DNA of 64,000 bases from Enterocloster bolteae. Its GTDB lineage: Bacteria; Bacillota; Clostridia; Lachnospirales; Lachnospiraceae. The translations under genes were made by a program, and so were the position numbers. The DNA lies in assembly GCA_021772025.1 (NCBI GenBank), contig JAETNT010000002.1, positions 62,001 to 126,000 of the forward strand, given 5' to 3'. This document shows positions 45,768 to 53,784 of the stretch, piece by piece; the stretch's first letter is position 1; every line of letters starts with the position of its first letter. The notes under the pieces were generated by a model. That model did no database searches. It was not told where the DNA came from and worked only from the letters and a program-made list of their open reading frames with translations.

Positions 45768-47180
45768 TTGGAATTTTCAAAAACATTATCAGATAATATG
45801 GACTATCTAAAAGAAACCCTCCATACTGCCGAAAACTTTGATGTGGTTTACAGGGTGGTAAAAATCGGAGGCCGCAATGCCTGTCTGTATTTTGTAGATG
45901 GTCTTACCAAAGATGAAGTACTTTTAAAAGTGCTGCAGGTTTTCTCCGCCATTAAGCCGGAAGATATGCCGGAGGATGCCCACGGCTTTTCCAAGCAATA
46001 TGTCCCCTATGGGGAGATTGGGCTCCTAAAAGATTCTGAAACTATGATTGTCCAGCTCCTTACGGGTATTTCCTGCATGTTTATTGATGGCTATGATGCC
46101 TGTCTCACCATAGACTGCCGCACTTATCCGGCCCGCAGCGTATCAGAGCCGGACAAGGACAAAGTATTAAGAGGATCCCGGGACGGCTTTGTGGAAACCC
46201 TGATTTTTAATACTGCTCTAATCCGCCGCCGGATTCGGGATCCCAAGCTTACTATGGAGATTATGACCGCAGGAGAAAGCTCTCACACGGATATTGCCAT
46301 CTGCTACATGAAAGATCGAGTAGATTCCAATCTTTTGGACAAAATCAAATCCAGGATTCAGCGGCTTCATGTAGATGCCCTTACCATGAACCAGGAGAGC
46401 CTGGCAGAATGTATCTATCCTCATAAGTGGTACAACCCTTTCCCAAAGTTTAAATTTTCTGAACGGCCCGATACTACCGCCGCTTCGATCCTGGAGGGGA
46501 ATATTATCATTTTGGTAGACACTTCCCCGTCGGCCATGATTCTTCCTTCATCCGTATTTGATATTATTGAAGAGGCCGACGACTACTATTTTCCGCCCCT
46601 TACGGGAACCTATCTGAGGCTGTCCAGGATGATCATTACTTTACTGTCTCTGTTTTTGACGCCTCTCTGGCTGCTGCTTATGCAGAACCCGGAGATTATC
46701 CCCTCCTGGCTGGAATTTATTCAATTATCCGACGAGCTTTTTGTCCCCTTGATCTTTCAGCTTCTGATACTGGAATTTGCCATTGACGGCCTGCGTCTGG
46801 CTGCAGTCAACACTCCCAGCATGCTGACTACTCCTTTGAGTATTATCGCCGGTATTGTCATGGGAGAGTACGCAGTAAAATCCGGGTGGTTTAACAGCGA
46901 AACCATGCTGTATATGGCTTTTGTCACCATCGCCAACTACTCACAGTCCAGTTTTGAGCTTGGTTATGCGGTAAAGTTTATGCGTATACTGGTTTTGGTT
47001 CTCACCGCCCTTTTTAACTACTGGGGATTTGCCGCAGGCGTTGTTTTTTCCATATGCGCTGTAATTTTCAACAGGACTATTGCAGGAAAGAGCTACATTT
47101 ACCCTCTGATTCCTTTCCGATGGTCGGAGCTAAAGAAACGTTTTTTTCGCGGCCGTCTGCCGCATACTGAAAAGTGCTAG
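45768..47180 (+). CDS. spoVAF: Spore germination protein SpoVAF (GerA family)
   Basis: A 470-residue GerA-family A-subunit. The N-terminal soluble domain contains KIGGRNACLYFVDGL, PYGEIGLLKD and RSVSEPDKDKVLRGSRDGF, which mark SpoVAF more than classical GerAA receptors; the C-terminal part has about five membrane helices. The TTG at 45768 is preferred because AAGGGA lies about 10 nt upstream; a GTG at 45759 would sit too close to that site. In Bacillus SpoVAF acts in the spore inner membrane to amplify germination. Here it is alone, without spoVAC/D/E or gerB/C partners. A terminator follows at 47197-47231. Confidence 0.88.
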   Translation: MEFSKTLSDNMDYLKETLHTAENFDVVYRVVKIGGRNACLYFVDGLTKDEVLLKVLQVFSAIKPEDMPEDAHGFSKQYVPYGEIGLLKDSETMIVQLLTGISCMFIDGYDACLTIDCRTYPARSVSEPDKDKVLRGSRDGFVETLIFNTALIRRRIRDPKLTMEIMTAGESSHTDIAICYMKDRVDSNLLDKIKSRIQRLHVDALTMNQESLAECIYPHKWYNPFPKFKFSERPDTTAASILEGNIIILVDTSPSAMILPSSVFDIIEEADDYYFPPLTGTYLRLSRMIITLLSLFLTPLWLLLMQNPEIIPSWLEFIQLSDELFVPLIFQLLILEFAIDGLRLAAVNTPSMLTTPLSIIAGIVMGEYAVKSGWFNSETMLYMAFVTIANYSQSSFELGYAVKFMRILVLVLTALFNYWGFAAGVVFSICAVIFNRTIAGKSYIYPLIPFRWSELKKRFFRGRLPHTEKC

Positions 47181-47196
47181 GTTGGCATATGAGATT

Positions 47197-47231
47197 ATGC
47201 CCGCAAAGCTTCTTTTTGTCTCTGCGGGCAT
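47197..47231. terminator. Bidirectional terminator between spoVAF and glpP
   Basis: ATGCCCGCA (47197-47205) and TGCGGGCAT (47223-47231) form a 9-bp perfect stem with a T-rich loop between convergent genes. Confidence 0.75.
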
Positions 47232-47242
47232 TTCCAGAGCAC

Positions 47243-47803
47243 TTATGCGAACCACAGCTCTTCTTTTGTGGTAGAAATCGCGTCTGCTCCGGCGGAAAAA
47301 GCAGCCATAATATCCTTTTTATCCGAAATCAGCCCTCCGGCAATAATCGGGATATCCGTATATCCTCTGATCTCCTTTAAGACTTTAGGCATCACTCCCG
47401 GCATAATCTCCACCAAATCCGGATGAAAGGTGTCAATCTGCTTTTTGGTGGTATTCATTGCCATAGAGTCGATAATAAAGGTTCTCTGAATTCCAAACAG
47501 CCCCAGCTCCAGAGCCCGCTTTACCAGAAGAGGCTTGGTGCTGATAATTCCGTCTGCCCGGGTGTTTTGCTTCACAAAATCTACCGCCACCTCTTTTGCA
47601 TTTAGGCCGGCGATTAAATCCACATGGACAATGGCCGTTTTGCCCTGAGCCTTTATCTGATCTACGATCCCGCCAATGTTACAAATACTGCCAAAGAGAA
47701 CAAATACTATCTGACATTCCGATTCAAAACATTTTTTCAGACCCTTTTCATCCTTTACCGCCGCTATCACAGGAGATGTCTCCAATAATTCTATTGCTTT
47801 CAT
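47243..47803 (-). CDS. glpP: Glycerol-3-phosphate-responsive antiterminator GlpP
   Basis: A 186-residue TIM-barrel-like RNA-binding regulator that, with glycerol 3-phosphate bound, lets transcription read through leader terminators of glp operons. Recognisable segments are SPVIAAVKDEKGL, FVLFGSICNIGGIVDQIK, VHVDLIAGLNAKEVAVDF, DGIISTKP and IIAGGLISDKKDI. The start at 47803 is used, as GGGGGAAA lies upstream; a longer frame lacks such a site. Its likely targets in this window are the leaders at 57825-57877 and 60308-60354. Confidence 0.93.
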   Translation of the reverse strand: MKAIELLETSPVIAAVKDEKGLKKCFESECQIVFVLFGSICNIGGIVDQIKAQGKTAIVHVDLIAGLNAKEVAVDFVKQNTRADGIISTKPLLVKRALELGLFGIQRTFIIDSMAMNTTKKQIDTFHPDLVEIMPGVMPKVLKEIRGYTDIPIIAGGLISDKKDIMAAFSAGADAISTTKEELWFA

Positions 47804-47861
47804 TTCTATTTCCCCCTTCCTCTGTTGTATCATTTTCATATTTTCTAAAGGGAAGCGCAAT

Positions 47862-47897
47862 AGAAAACACGCAGACAGTCCGATCTGCGCGTTTTCT
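47862..47897 (-). terminator. Stem-loop between glycerophosphodiesterase gene and glpP
   Basis: AGAAAACACGCAGA (47862-47875) pairs with TCTGCGCGTTTTCT (47884-47897) with one mismatch; the T-rich end is part of the stem. Probably terminates the importer/phosphodiesterase transcript at least partly. Confidence 0.6.
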
Positions 47898-47918
47898 GTT
47901 ATGCCGCCTTAAGCGGTT

Positions 47919-48647
47919 CTATTTTTTGCTGTCAAGCCAGCTCTTGCAAACCTCCGGATAATTGGTAAAGATGCCGTCGCAGCCCCACTCATAGAGCTGC
48001 TCCAGGGCGCCCATATCATTAACGGTCCATACATTTACTTCAATCCCGTTTTCTTTGCAGCCCTTTACCTCTTTTTCGGTCAGGCCCTTCACTCCCGGAT
48101 GATACGCCTCAAAACCATACTTTTTGCAGTAATACCCCGCATTGCCAAGGCCCTGATGCTCCAGCAGAGCGCCGCAGTAGCGGGCAGAATCTAACTTTTT
48201 AATCTGAACAAGGGACATATGGTTAAAGGAAGAATATAATACCTTATCTACCAGTCCGTACTTGCGAACCAGTTCCATGGTCTTTTCCTCCAGCTCCCCA
48301 TAGTAGTATACGCTGCTTTTAATCTCCACATTCGTAACCAGATCGGTCTGGCTTACCCATTTGCAATACTCCTCAAAGGTAGGAATGGGCTGGAAGCCGT
48401 ATTTCCCACCGCAGATTTGGCCTGCGTTGAATTTTGACAGTTCTTCGTAGGTATAATCCCTGACGTATCCTGAGCCGTCGGTAGTGCGGTCGATGGTCTC
48501 GTCATGAATGACTACCACAACTTCGTCCTTGGTAAGCTGAACATCCAGCTCAATTCCCTCGCATCCGATCTCCGCCGCCTTCTGAAAAGCCAGCATGGTG
48601 TTCTCCGGATATTTTCCGCTGTAGCCTCTGTGGGCATATACTTTCAT
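47919..48647 (-). CDS. Glycerophosphodiester phosphodiesterase (UgpQ type)
   Basis: A 242-residue cytoplasmic enzyme releasing glycerol 3-phosphate from deacylated phospholipids. The catalytic loop is VYAHRGYSGKYPENT with the first His, then GIELDVQLTKDEVVVVIHDE with metal-binding Glu, Asp and second His. Lack of a signal peptide groups it with UgpQ, which acts on diesters imported by an Ugp-type transporter. The three genes upstream encode such a transporter. Confidence 0.93.
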   Translation of the reverse strand: MKVYAHRGYSGKYPENTMLAFQKAAEIGCEGIELDVQLTKDEVVVVIHDETIDRTTDGSGYVRDYTYEELSKFNAGQICGGKYGFQPIPTFEEYCKWVSQTDLVTNVEIKSSVYYYGELEEKTMELVRKYGLVDKVLYSSFNHMSLVQIKKLDSARYCGALLEHQGLGNAGYYCKKYGFEAYHPGVKGLTEKEVKGCKENGIEVNVWTVNDMGALEQLYEWGCDGIFTNYPEVCKSWLDSKK

Positions 48648-48672
48648 GTCATATCCTCTTTTCTGTCTGATG

Positions 48673-49548
48673 TTATTTCATTGCTGCCTTAGAATACCCG
48701 GTCAGCATATATTTCTGGAAGATAAAGAACAAGATAATTACCGGCATAACCGCCAGTACCGCTCCTGCCATAACCTCGTGGTTGTTCATGGTTTCCTGGC
48801 CTGCAAAGGTGTTCTGCAGGTATGCAAGACCGATGGTCAATACGCGGCGTTTCTCCCCCATGGCGATAATTTTAGGCCAGAAGTAGGAATTCCAGCCATC
48901 GGTAAAGGTAACCAGAATAACGGTAAACAGGGCAGATTTACACATAGGAGCCAGGATCTTCGTAATAATTCCCACTCTTCCCAATCCGTCCATTCTCGCT
49001 GCCTCAATATAACTGTCGTCAATAGCCATAAAGTTCTGTCTCAGCATGAAAATAAAGTAGGGGGAAACTGCCACAGGAAGGATCAATCCCATAAAGGTAT
49101 CGGACATTCCCCAGTTTGCCATCATAATATAAATCGGAATAAAGGTAACCTGAATCGGGATCATCAGGGCGCCCAGCACAATGATAAAGCACAGGCCCTG
49201 CCCTTTAAATTTACCTTTAGAAAATCCATAGCCTGCAAATACTCCGGTTACAACCTGGGAAATAAGGATCCCCGCAGTCATAACAATAGTATTGTAGTAG
49301 TACTTGGCAAAATTGCCGCGGTTTAATACATTAGTATAGTTTTCAAAATGGAATTCCTTCGGCCATAAGGTGGGAACCGCAAGAAGAATTTCTTCCTGGG
49401 ACTTTACCGAAGAAATCAGCATCCAGTAAATGGGGAATACAATAATAATCATTACGATTATTGCAAGGATCCACTGTGCTGCCGCCTTGATTTTTCGGTT
49501 GCGTTTTGCCGCCTCATTGCGTTCATTTTGACTCATTGCTTTACTCAT
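48673..49548 (-). CDS. ABC transporter permease, UgpE/MalG type
   Basis: A 291-residue permease with six membrane helices and the EAA loop EAARMDGLGRVGIITKILAPM. A charged N-terminus (SQNERNEAAKRNRKIK) precedes the first helix. It follows its partner permease after 11 nt and precedes the phosphodiesterase gene, so sn-glycerol 3-phosphate or glycerophosphodiesters are the probable cargo; that assignment rests on context. Confidence 0.88.
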   Translation of the reverse strand: MSKAMSQNERNEAAKRNRKIKAAAQWILAIIVMIIIVFPIYWMLISSVKSQEEILLAVPTLWPKEFHFENYTNVLNRGNFAKYYYNTIVMTAGILISQVVTGVFAGYGFSKGKFKGQGLCFIIVLGALMIPIQVTFIPIYIMMANWGMSDTFMGLILPVAVSPYFIFMLRQNFMAIDDSYIEAARMDGLGRVGIITKILAPMCKSALFTVILVTFTDGWNSYFWPKIIAMGEKRRVLTIGLAYLQNTFAGQETMNNHEVMAGAVLAVMPVIILFFIFQKYMLTGYSKAAMK

Positions 49549-49559
49549 GACGGCCCTCC

Positions 49560-50465
49560 TTATGAATCATAGGTTACGTTTCCGCTGGAAACCTTCATCG
49601 TAGCTACTGTGACAATCAACAGCAGGAAGAAGAAGAAGATACCTACTGTAGACGCGCGGTCCATACGGAAGTCAACCATTGCGTAGCGGTAAATATTGTA
49701 AACGAATACTTCTGTAGAACGGTAGGGACCGCCCTGGGTCAAGATATCTACAGACTGGAACACCTTCATAGAGGACAAGAAGGTGGTTACAAACAGAAAC
49801 AGGGTGGTAGGCGACAGCATAGGAAGGGTAATCTTAAAGAACTTCTGGATCCCGTTGGCGCCGTCTAAAGAGGCCGCCTCATAGTAATCCGTGGAAATTC
49901 CCATCATTGCAGACAAATAAACCATCATGCCGTAACCAATGCATCTCCATCCGGTCAGCATCAATACGGAAATCAGAGCGGTGTTTCGGTCTCCCAGCCA
50001 ATCTACTGCGCTGATTCCGAAAACGGAAAGGATGTAGTTTAAAATACCGGAATCCGTATTTAAAATCCATAAAAATACCACTGCCGCCGAAGACATTGCC
50101 ACATACTTTGGCATAAATACAACTGCTCTCATGGCGGCAAAGCTGTTGGTCATACGGTTAAAGATCAGCGCGAAAATCATACCGCCAATCAGGGTAATGG
50201 AAAGCTCACCGATAGAATAAAGGATAGTTACCTTAAGGGAATTCCACAGGTATTTTGTACCGGATCCGGCAAAGAGCCATTTCCAGTTCTTAAGTCCTAC
50301 ATAATTCCATGTATCATTTAACAGGTTCCAGTCGGTAAGGCTGATCCGGAATAGCTCTACGATAGGATAGTAGGTAAAAATTGCCAGGAAAATCAATGCC
50401 GGTACAACACAGCTAAAATCCTTAATCGCAGATATCTTTCTGGGATTGATTTGTTTCTCTTTCAT
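49560..50465 (-). CDS. ABC transporter permease, UgpA/MalF type
   Basis: A 301-residue permease with six helices, EAASLDGANGIQKFFKITLPM as EAA loop and ILTQGGPYRSTEVFVYNIY, a typical UgpA-like segment. The start at 50465 is favoured, because AGGAGG lies 5 nt upstream; an adjacent ATG at 50468 is too close to it. It follows the binding-protein gene after a stem-loop. Confidence 0.88.
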   Translation of the reverse strand: MKEKQINPRKISAIKDFSCVVPALIFLAIFTYYPIVELFRISLTDWNLLNDTWNYVGLKNWKWLFAGSGTKYLWNSLKVTILYSIGELSITLIGGMIFALIFNRMTNSFAAMRAVVFMPKYVAMSSAAVVFLWILNTDSGILNYILSVFGISAVDWLGDRNTALISVLMLTGWRCIGYGMMVYLSAMMGISTDYYEAASLDGANGIQKFFKITLPMLSPTTLFLFVTTFLSSMKVFQSVDILTQGGPYRSTEVFVYNIYRYAMVDFRMDRASTVGIFFFFLLLIVTVATMKVSSGNVTYDS

Positions 50466-50547
50466 CATTTCCTCCTTCTGGCGCATTCACTGCGCCATTC
50501 AGGTAGATTTGGAAGTAAACTTCCAAACTTTATGCCTCCTGACCTAT

Positions 50548-50581
50548 AGCTCCGCTTTCCCTTTTCCGGGGAAGCGGAGCT
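50548..50581 (-). other. Intercistronic stem-loop after the UgpB-like gene
   Basis: AGCTCCGCTT (50548-50557) and AAGCGGAGCT (50572-50581) form a 10-bp perfect stem with further inner pairs; no T-run follows. It sits between binding-protein and permease genes, as at 88-147, and probably sets their expression ratio. Confidence 0.7.
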
Positions 50582-50594
50582 TTGCACTTATTGC

Positions 50595-51968
50595 TTATAC
50601 ATCACCTAAAACATCGTTAATCTCGTCAGCCATCATCTCCATGGCTTCCTGAACATCGCCGCCCTCCATAATAAGCTCGGCCATGCTGTTTTTCCAGATG
50701 GTTGCTAACTGAGACCATCCTTTGTGCTGGATTCTGGGATTAATTAAGTCCAGATTGTCAAAGATAGGCTGGAATGCCGGCTTCTTCTCTAAGAATGCCT
50801 TGCCTTCTTCGGTCTCTAATACGGACTTTCTGGTGGGCATGTAGCCGGTACCCTCTGCCCAGGTCATGTTTACATCCTTACCAACCAGATACTGCATAAA
50901 CTGCCATGCCGCATTCTTAGTTGCCTGATCATTTTTAGAAGGAATTAAAACTACGCAGCCGCCGATTTCCTGATTCTTGGTCTCGGCTCCGGGCAGCCAG
51001 TGCATACCTACTTCAAAGTCTACCTGATCAACATAGTTATTGTACAGAGAGGTGGTATGTACTACAGATAAAGCCTTTCCGGAAATAAAGTTCTGTCTCA
51101 TGTTGGAGGAAGCATCATCGGCGGTACCGGTCCAATAAGTATAACCGTTATCGCACCACTCTTTGATCTTTGCTGCAATCTCAATAGCCTTCTCGCCGCC
51201 TAAATCGGTAGTAACCTGGTCGTCGTTGATAATCTTAACGCCCTGATTTAAATAGAAGGTCTCAAAATACCACTGATCCCAGCCGGGGATGATGGTTGCA
51301 TACATCTCAGTGCTGCCGTCGGCCGCCTTTACCGTGCCTGCCTCCATGAAAGCATCCATGTCGTCCCAGGTTTCGGGAAGGGTAATGCCCATCTCGTCAA
51401 CCTTATCTTTGTTATAGTACATAATCTGGGTGGAAATCAAAAACGGTAAGGAAACCTGAGTACCATTGTACTTAGCAGCTTCAAGCATACCATTACCAAA
51501 ATCCTCTACGTCATAGCCGCTTGCCTTGATATAGGGATCCAGGTTTTCGGTTAATCCGCCTGCGCCGTACTCTGCAACATAGGGGGTATTTGCTACGGTA
51601 ATTGCAGGAAGTCCGGTACCTGCCGCATGAGCCGCTACCAAAGCCTCATTTAATTTTGAATAGCTTCCGATATATTCGGCCTCTACGGTAATTAAGTCCT
51701 GGGAATTGTTAAAATCTGTAACGACCTGATCTACGATTCCGGAATACTGATCCTCCAGTGCATGCCACCACTTAATGGTAATGGGTTCCGTCACCTCATA
51801 GTTAGACGGATCAGCCGGCGCTGCATTTTCAGCCGGCGCTGCATTTTCAGCCGGTGCTGTGGTTGCATCCGCCTTTCCTGCTGCGCCAGTAGAACCTCCC
51901 CCACTGCATCCTGCAAGGGCGCTGGCCGCCATTACCGCCGTCAGAACTAATGCCATTCTTCTTCTCAT
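50595..51968 (-). CDS. UgpB-like substrate-binding lipoprotein
   Basis: A 457-residue lipoprotein with lipobox LAGC and lipidated Cys21. The linker contains a short repeat AENAAP twice, encoded by the 18-bp DNA repeat at 51811-51858. The mature protein starts ITIKWWHALEDQYSGIVDQV, then YIGSYSKLNEALVAAHAAG and IPGWDQWYFETFYLNQG, resembling UgpB of the glycerol 3-phosphate importer. The start at 51968 has AAGGGAG upstream. The phosphodiesterase and glpP nearby support this ligand. No UgpC ATPase is encoded in the cluster. Confidence 0.85.
   Translation of the reverse strand: MRRRMALVLTAVMAASALAGCSGGGSTGAAGKADATTAPAENAAPAENAAPADPSNYEVTEPITIKWWHALEDQYSGIVDQVVTDFNNSQDLITVEAEYIGSYSKLNEALVAAHAAGTGLPAITVANTPYVAEYGAGGLTENLDPYIKASGYDVEDFGNGMLEAAKYNGTQVSLPFLISTQIMYYNKDKVDEMGITLPETWDDMDAFMEAGTVKAADGSTEMYATIIPGWDQWYFETFYLNQGVKIINDDQVTTDLGGEKAIEIAAKIKEWCDNGYTYWTGTADDASSNMRQNFISGKALSVVHTTSLYNNYVDQVDFEVGMHWLPGAETKNQEIGGCVVLIPSKNDQATKNAAWQFMQYLVGKDVNMTWAEGTGYMPTRKSVLETEEGKAFLEKKPAFQPIFDNLDLINPRIQHKGWSQLATIWKNSMAELIMEGGDVQEAMEMMADEINDVLGDV
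51811..51858. repeat. 18-bp tandem repeat in the lipoprotein linker
   Basis: The unit TCAGCCGGCGCTGCATTT occurs twice exactly (51811-51828 and 51829-51846) and a third time in part (to 51858). It encodes AENAAP units just after the lipidated Cys and is in frame, so copy number could vary without breaking the gene. Confidence 0.85.
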
Positions 51969-52047
51969 AAATTGTTTCTCCCTTCTTTGTTTTCTCTTGA
52001 ATACGGTCTCTTTTTTGCCCTGTTTTCTTAAAGTTGGCACAAAAAAA

Positions 52048-52173
52048 GAGATTCAGCATATAACAAAACATACCCTGGTACGCCTCTACTATTTGCTTTC
52101 ATCTCATTCTCTCTTAAAGCAGACTGTATTCTATTTATGTACTAATGGTATCATAAAATACCCGTCCTTGCAA
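52048..52173 (-). promoter_or_regulatory. Importer promoter and leader with a possible attenuator
   Basis: Minus strand TTGCAA (52168-52173), 17 nt, TACCAT (52145-52150) with an extended TG element. The roughly 170-nt leader includes GAGAT (52101-52105) that can pair with ATCTC (52048-52052), with AGCA/TGCT inside, followed directly by seven T (52041-52047). This could be a leader terminator like those before the glp genes, but the stem is weak. The rest of 51969-52284 is AT-rich without coding signal. Confidence 0.4.
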
Positions 52174-52284
52174 GTGATTTTTGTAACTTTTTACTTACTT
52201 TTTTCATACTTCTACCACTATTTTTACAATTTTTTGTCTCTTTTGCTAAATTATTGATTAATTTTTCACAATTTTTTCATTCTT

Positions 52285-52926
52285 TTATTCTATCTCCTCA
52301 GACTCTTCCCCTTCCGCCTCCATATACCTTTCAAAAACCCAACGCAGAAAATGCGATGAAAGGTAACTTGCAAAAGCAAACCAAATCATAAAAAGCTCCG
52401 TAAATAACCAGGTAAGAACTCCAAAAAGCGCGTAAATAACCAGAATTGTGATAGATACATGCAAATTTCCCATGGCCATCACGAAAGCGTTAGCCACCGT
52501 CTTTTTTATGGAAAACCGAAAAAAAGCAGTCAGCGGAAACAGGTAAACCATTGTTAATAAATAAACAAAAATCAGACTTGCAAAAAAAACTCTGACCGCC
52601 CATTTTATCCCTGCCGAAAAGGGTAAAAACCGGCAGCAATAGAAATCCAATGCTAAAAACAGGCCTGCTGCCGCTGCTCCCAGCCATAAGAGAGTAGCCG
52701 GAATGAAATTTTTCGTAAAGCCCTTGCGGAAACTTCTCCACACATAACCTTCCTCATTTCGAGTAAGTTTTAAGGTATACTGAAAAAGCGCCGTAGTAGA
52801 TGCCCCTATGGTAATAACCGGAAGGGAAAACAGCGCCCAGAAAATTCCCAGAAGGCACAGGTTCATAACCTTGTCCATAAATGTAAAAAAGCGGTTTTCA
52901 GGGTTAAAAATTCCATTGATATTCAT
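52285..52926 (-). CDS. YesL/DUF624 family membrane protein
   Basis: A 213-residue protein with about five hydrophobic helices. The N-terminal pattern FFTFMDKVMNLCLLGIFWALFSLPVITIGAST is a family hallmark (key parts: FMDKVMNL and SLPVITIGAST). YesL proteins have no proven activity but are regularly found beside sugar ABC importers and YesM/YesN systems. It lies upstream of the UgpB-like gene on the same strand, separated by a promoter. Confidence 0.85.
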   Translation of the reverse strand: MNINGIFNPENRFFTFMDKVMNLCLLGIFWALFSLPVITIGASTTALFQYTLKLTRNEEGYVWRSFRKGFTKNFIPATLLWLGAAAAGLFLALDFYCCRFLPFSAGIKWAVRVFFASLIFVYLLTMVYLFPLTAFFRFSIKKTVANAFVMAMGNLHVSITILVIYALFGVLTWLFTELFMIWFAFASYLSSHFLRWVFERYMEAEGEESEEIE

Positions 52927-53082
52927 GTAATGCAGTCCTTTCTATAAATCTTTGATGAAAAGGCGGGCAGATATTAATCCCCAGTATATCATTTTTTACC
53001 TGTTTATGCTACAATGGATATACCCTCAGCAGGCAGGGCATACACGCCTTGTCCGCTGGGGGGAACCATTGGGAGGCGCTTT

Positions 53083-53784
53083 ATGAAATTAAAAGATAAA
53101 TTGATCCGAGACTGGAAAAAGGACCGGGAAACTCTGAAAACCTTAAACTTCCGGCAGAAACTCCAGTTTATCCTGGATTATTACCGGGGACAGATGTTTA
53201 TTCTGTTTGTTTTTTTCATGATTGTATTTTATATCGGAGATATGGTCTATCAAAGCAGTCAAACCATTGATTTGCAGGGTTTTTTTATCAATGACCGGCA
53301 GAATCTTTTTCCGGCGGGAGAGCTAATCGAAGATTTCTCTTCCTATATGGACACGCCCCCCGGCCATCGGATCGCCTTTGAGGATTCCCTTTATGTAACT
53401 CTGGAATCCAGCAATGAATACAATGCTGCCAGTCAGGGAAAGATTGTGGCTTATGTGGCAGCCAGGGAACTGGACTTTTTGGTCGCCCCGGAATCCCTGG
53501 CCCAATACTATTCTGCTTCCTTTCTGCTTTACGACCTGGAAACGCTGCTTCCGGAAGGACTGCGGGAATACCTGAAAGAGGATTTCTATTATGCCGCCGA
53601 CGGGACAGGCCAGAAAAAAGCCTGCGGGTTAAACCTTCGCCGCTCCCGTTTTCTGCAGAATCCGGTATATGACGGAGCAGAGGATTATTACCTTCTGGTT
53701 CTCTCGTACACTCCGCGAACCGACTCCATGGTTTCTTTTATTGAATACGCCTATCCTCAGCAGACAAAGCCGTCCTCTTACTAA
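53083..53784 (+). CDS. Membrane-anchored protein of unknown function
   Basis: A 233-residue protein starting at 53083 with GGGAGG 6 nt upstream. It has a basic cytoplasmic N-terminus (KLKDKLIRDWKKDRETLK), one hydrophobic segment (about residues 42-63, MFILFVFFMIVFYIGDMVY) and a soluble, probably extracellular domain of about 165 residues with AYVAARELDFLVAPESLAQYY. This layout recalls small single-pass proteins seen in Lachnospiraceae; I do not recognise the domain. Its 3' end overlaps the convergent HAD gene by 4 bp. Confidence 0.75.
   Translation: MKLKDKLIRDWKKDRETLKTLNFRQKLQFILDYYRGQMFILFVFFMIVFYIGDMVYQSSQTIDLQGFFINDRQNLFPAGELIEDFSSYMDTPPGHRIAFEDSLYVTLESSNEYNAASQGKIVAYVAARELDFLVAPESLAQYYSASFLLYDLETLLPEGLREYLKEDFYYAADGTGQKKACGLNLRRSRFLQNPVYDGAEDYYLLVLSYTPRTDSMVSFIEYAYPQQTKPSSY

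Noticed and set aside
51811-51858. Short tandem repeat as a CRISPR-like or phase-variable element
   Set aside because: It is in frame inside a lipoprotein linker with only about 2.7 copies of an 18-bp unit; simple linker expansion explains it and no frameshifting results from copy change.
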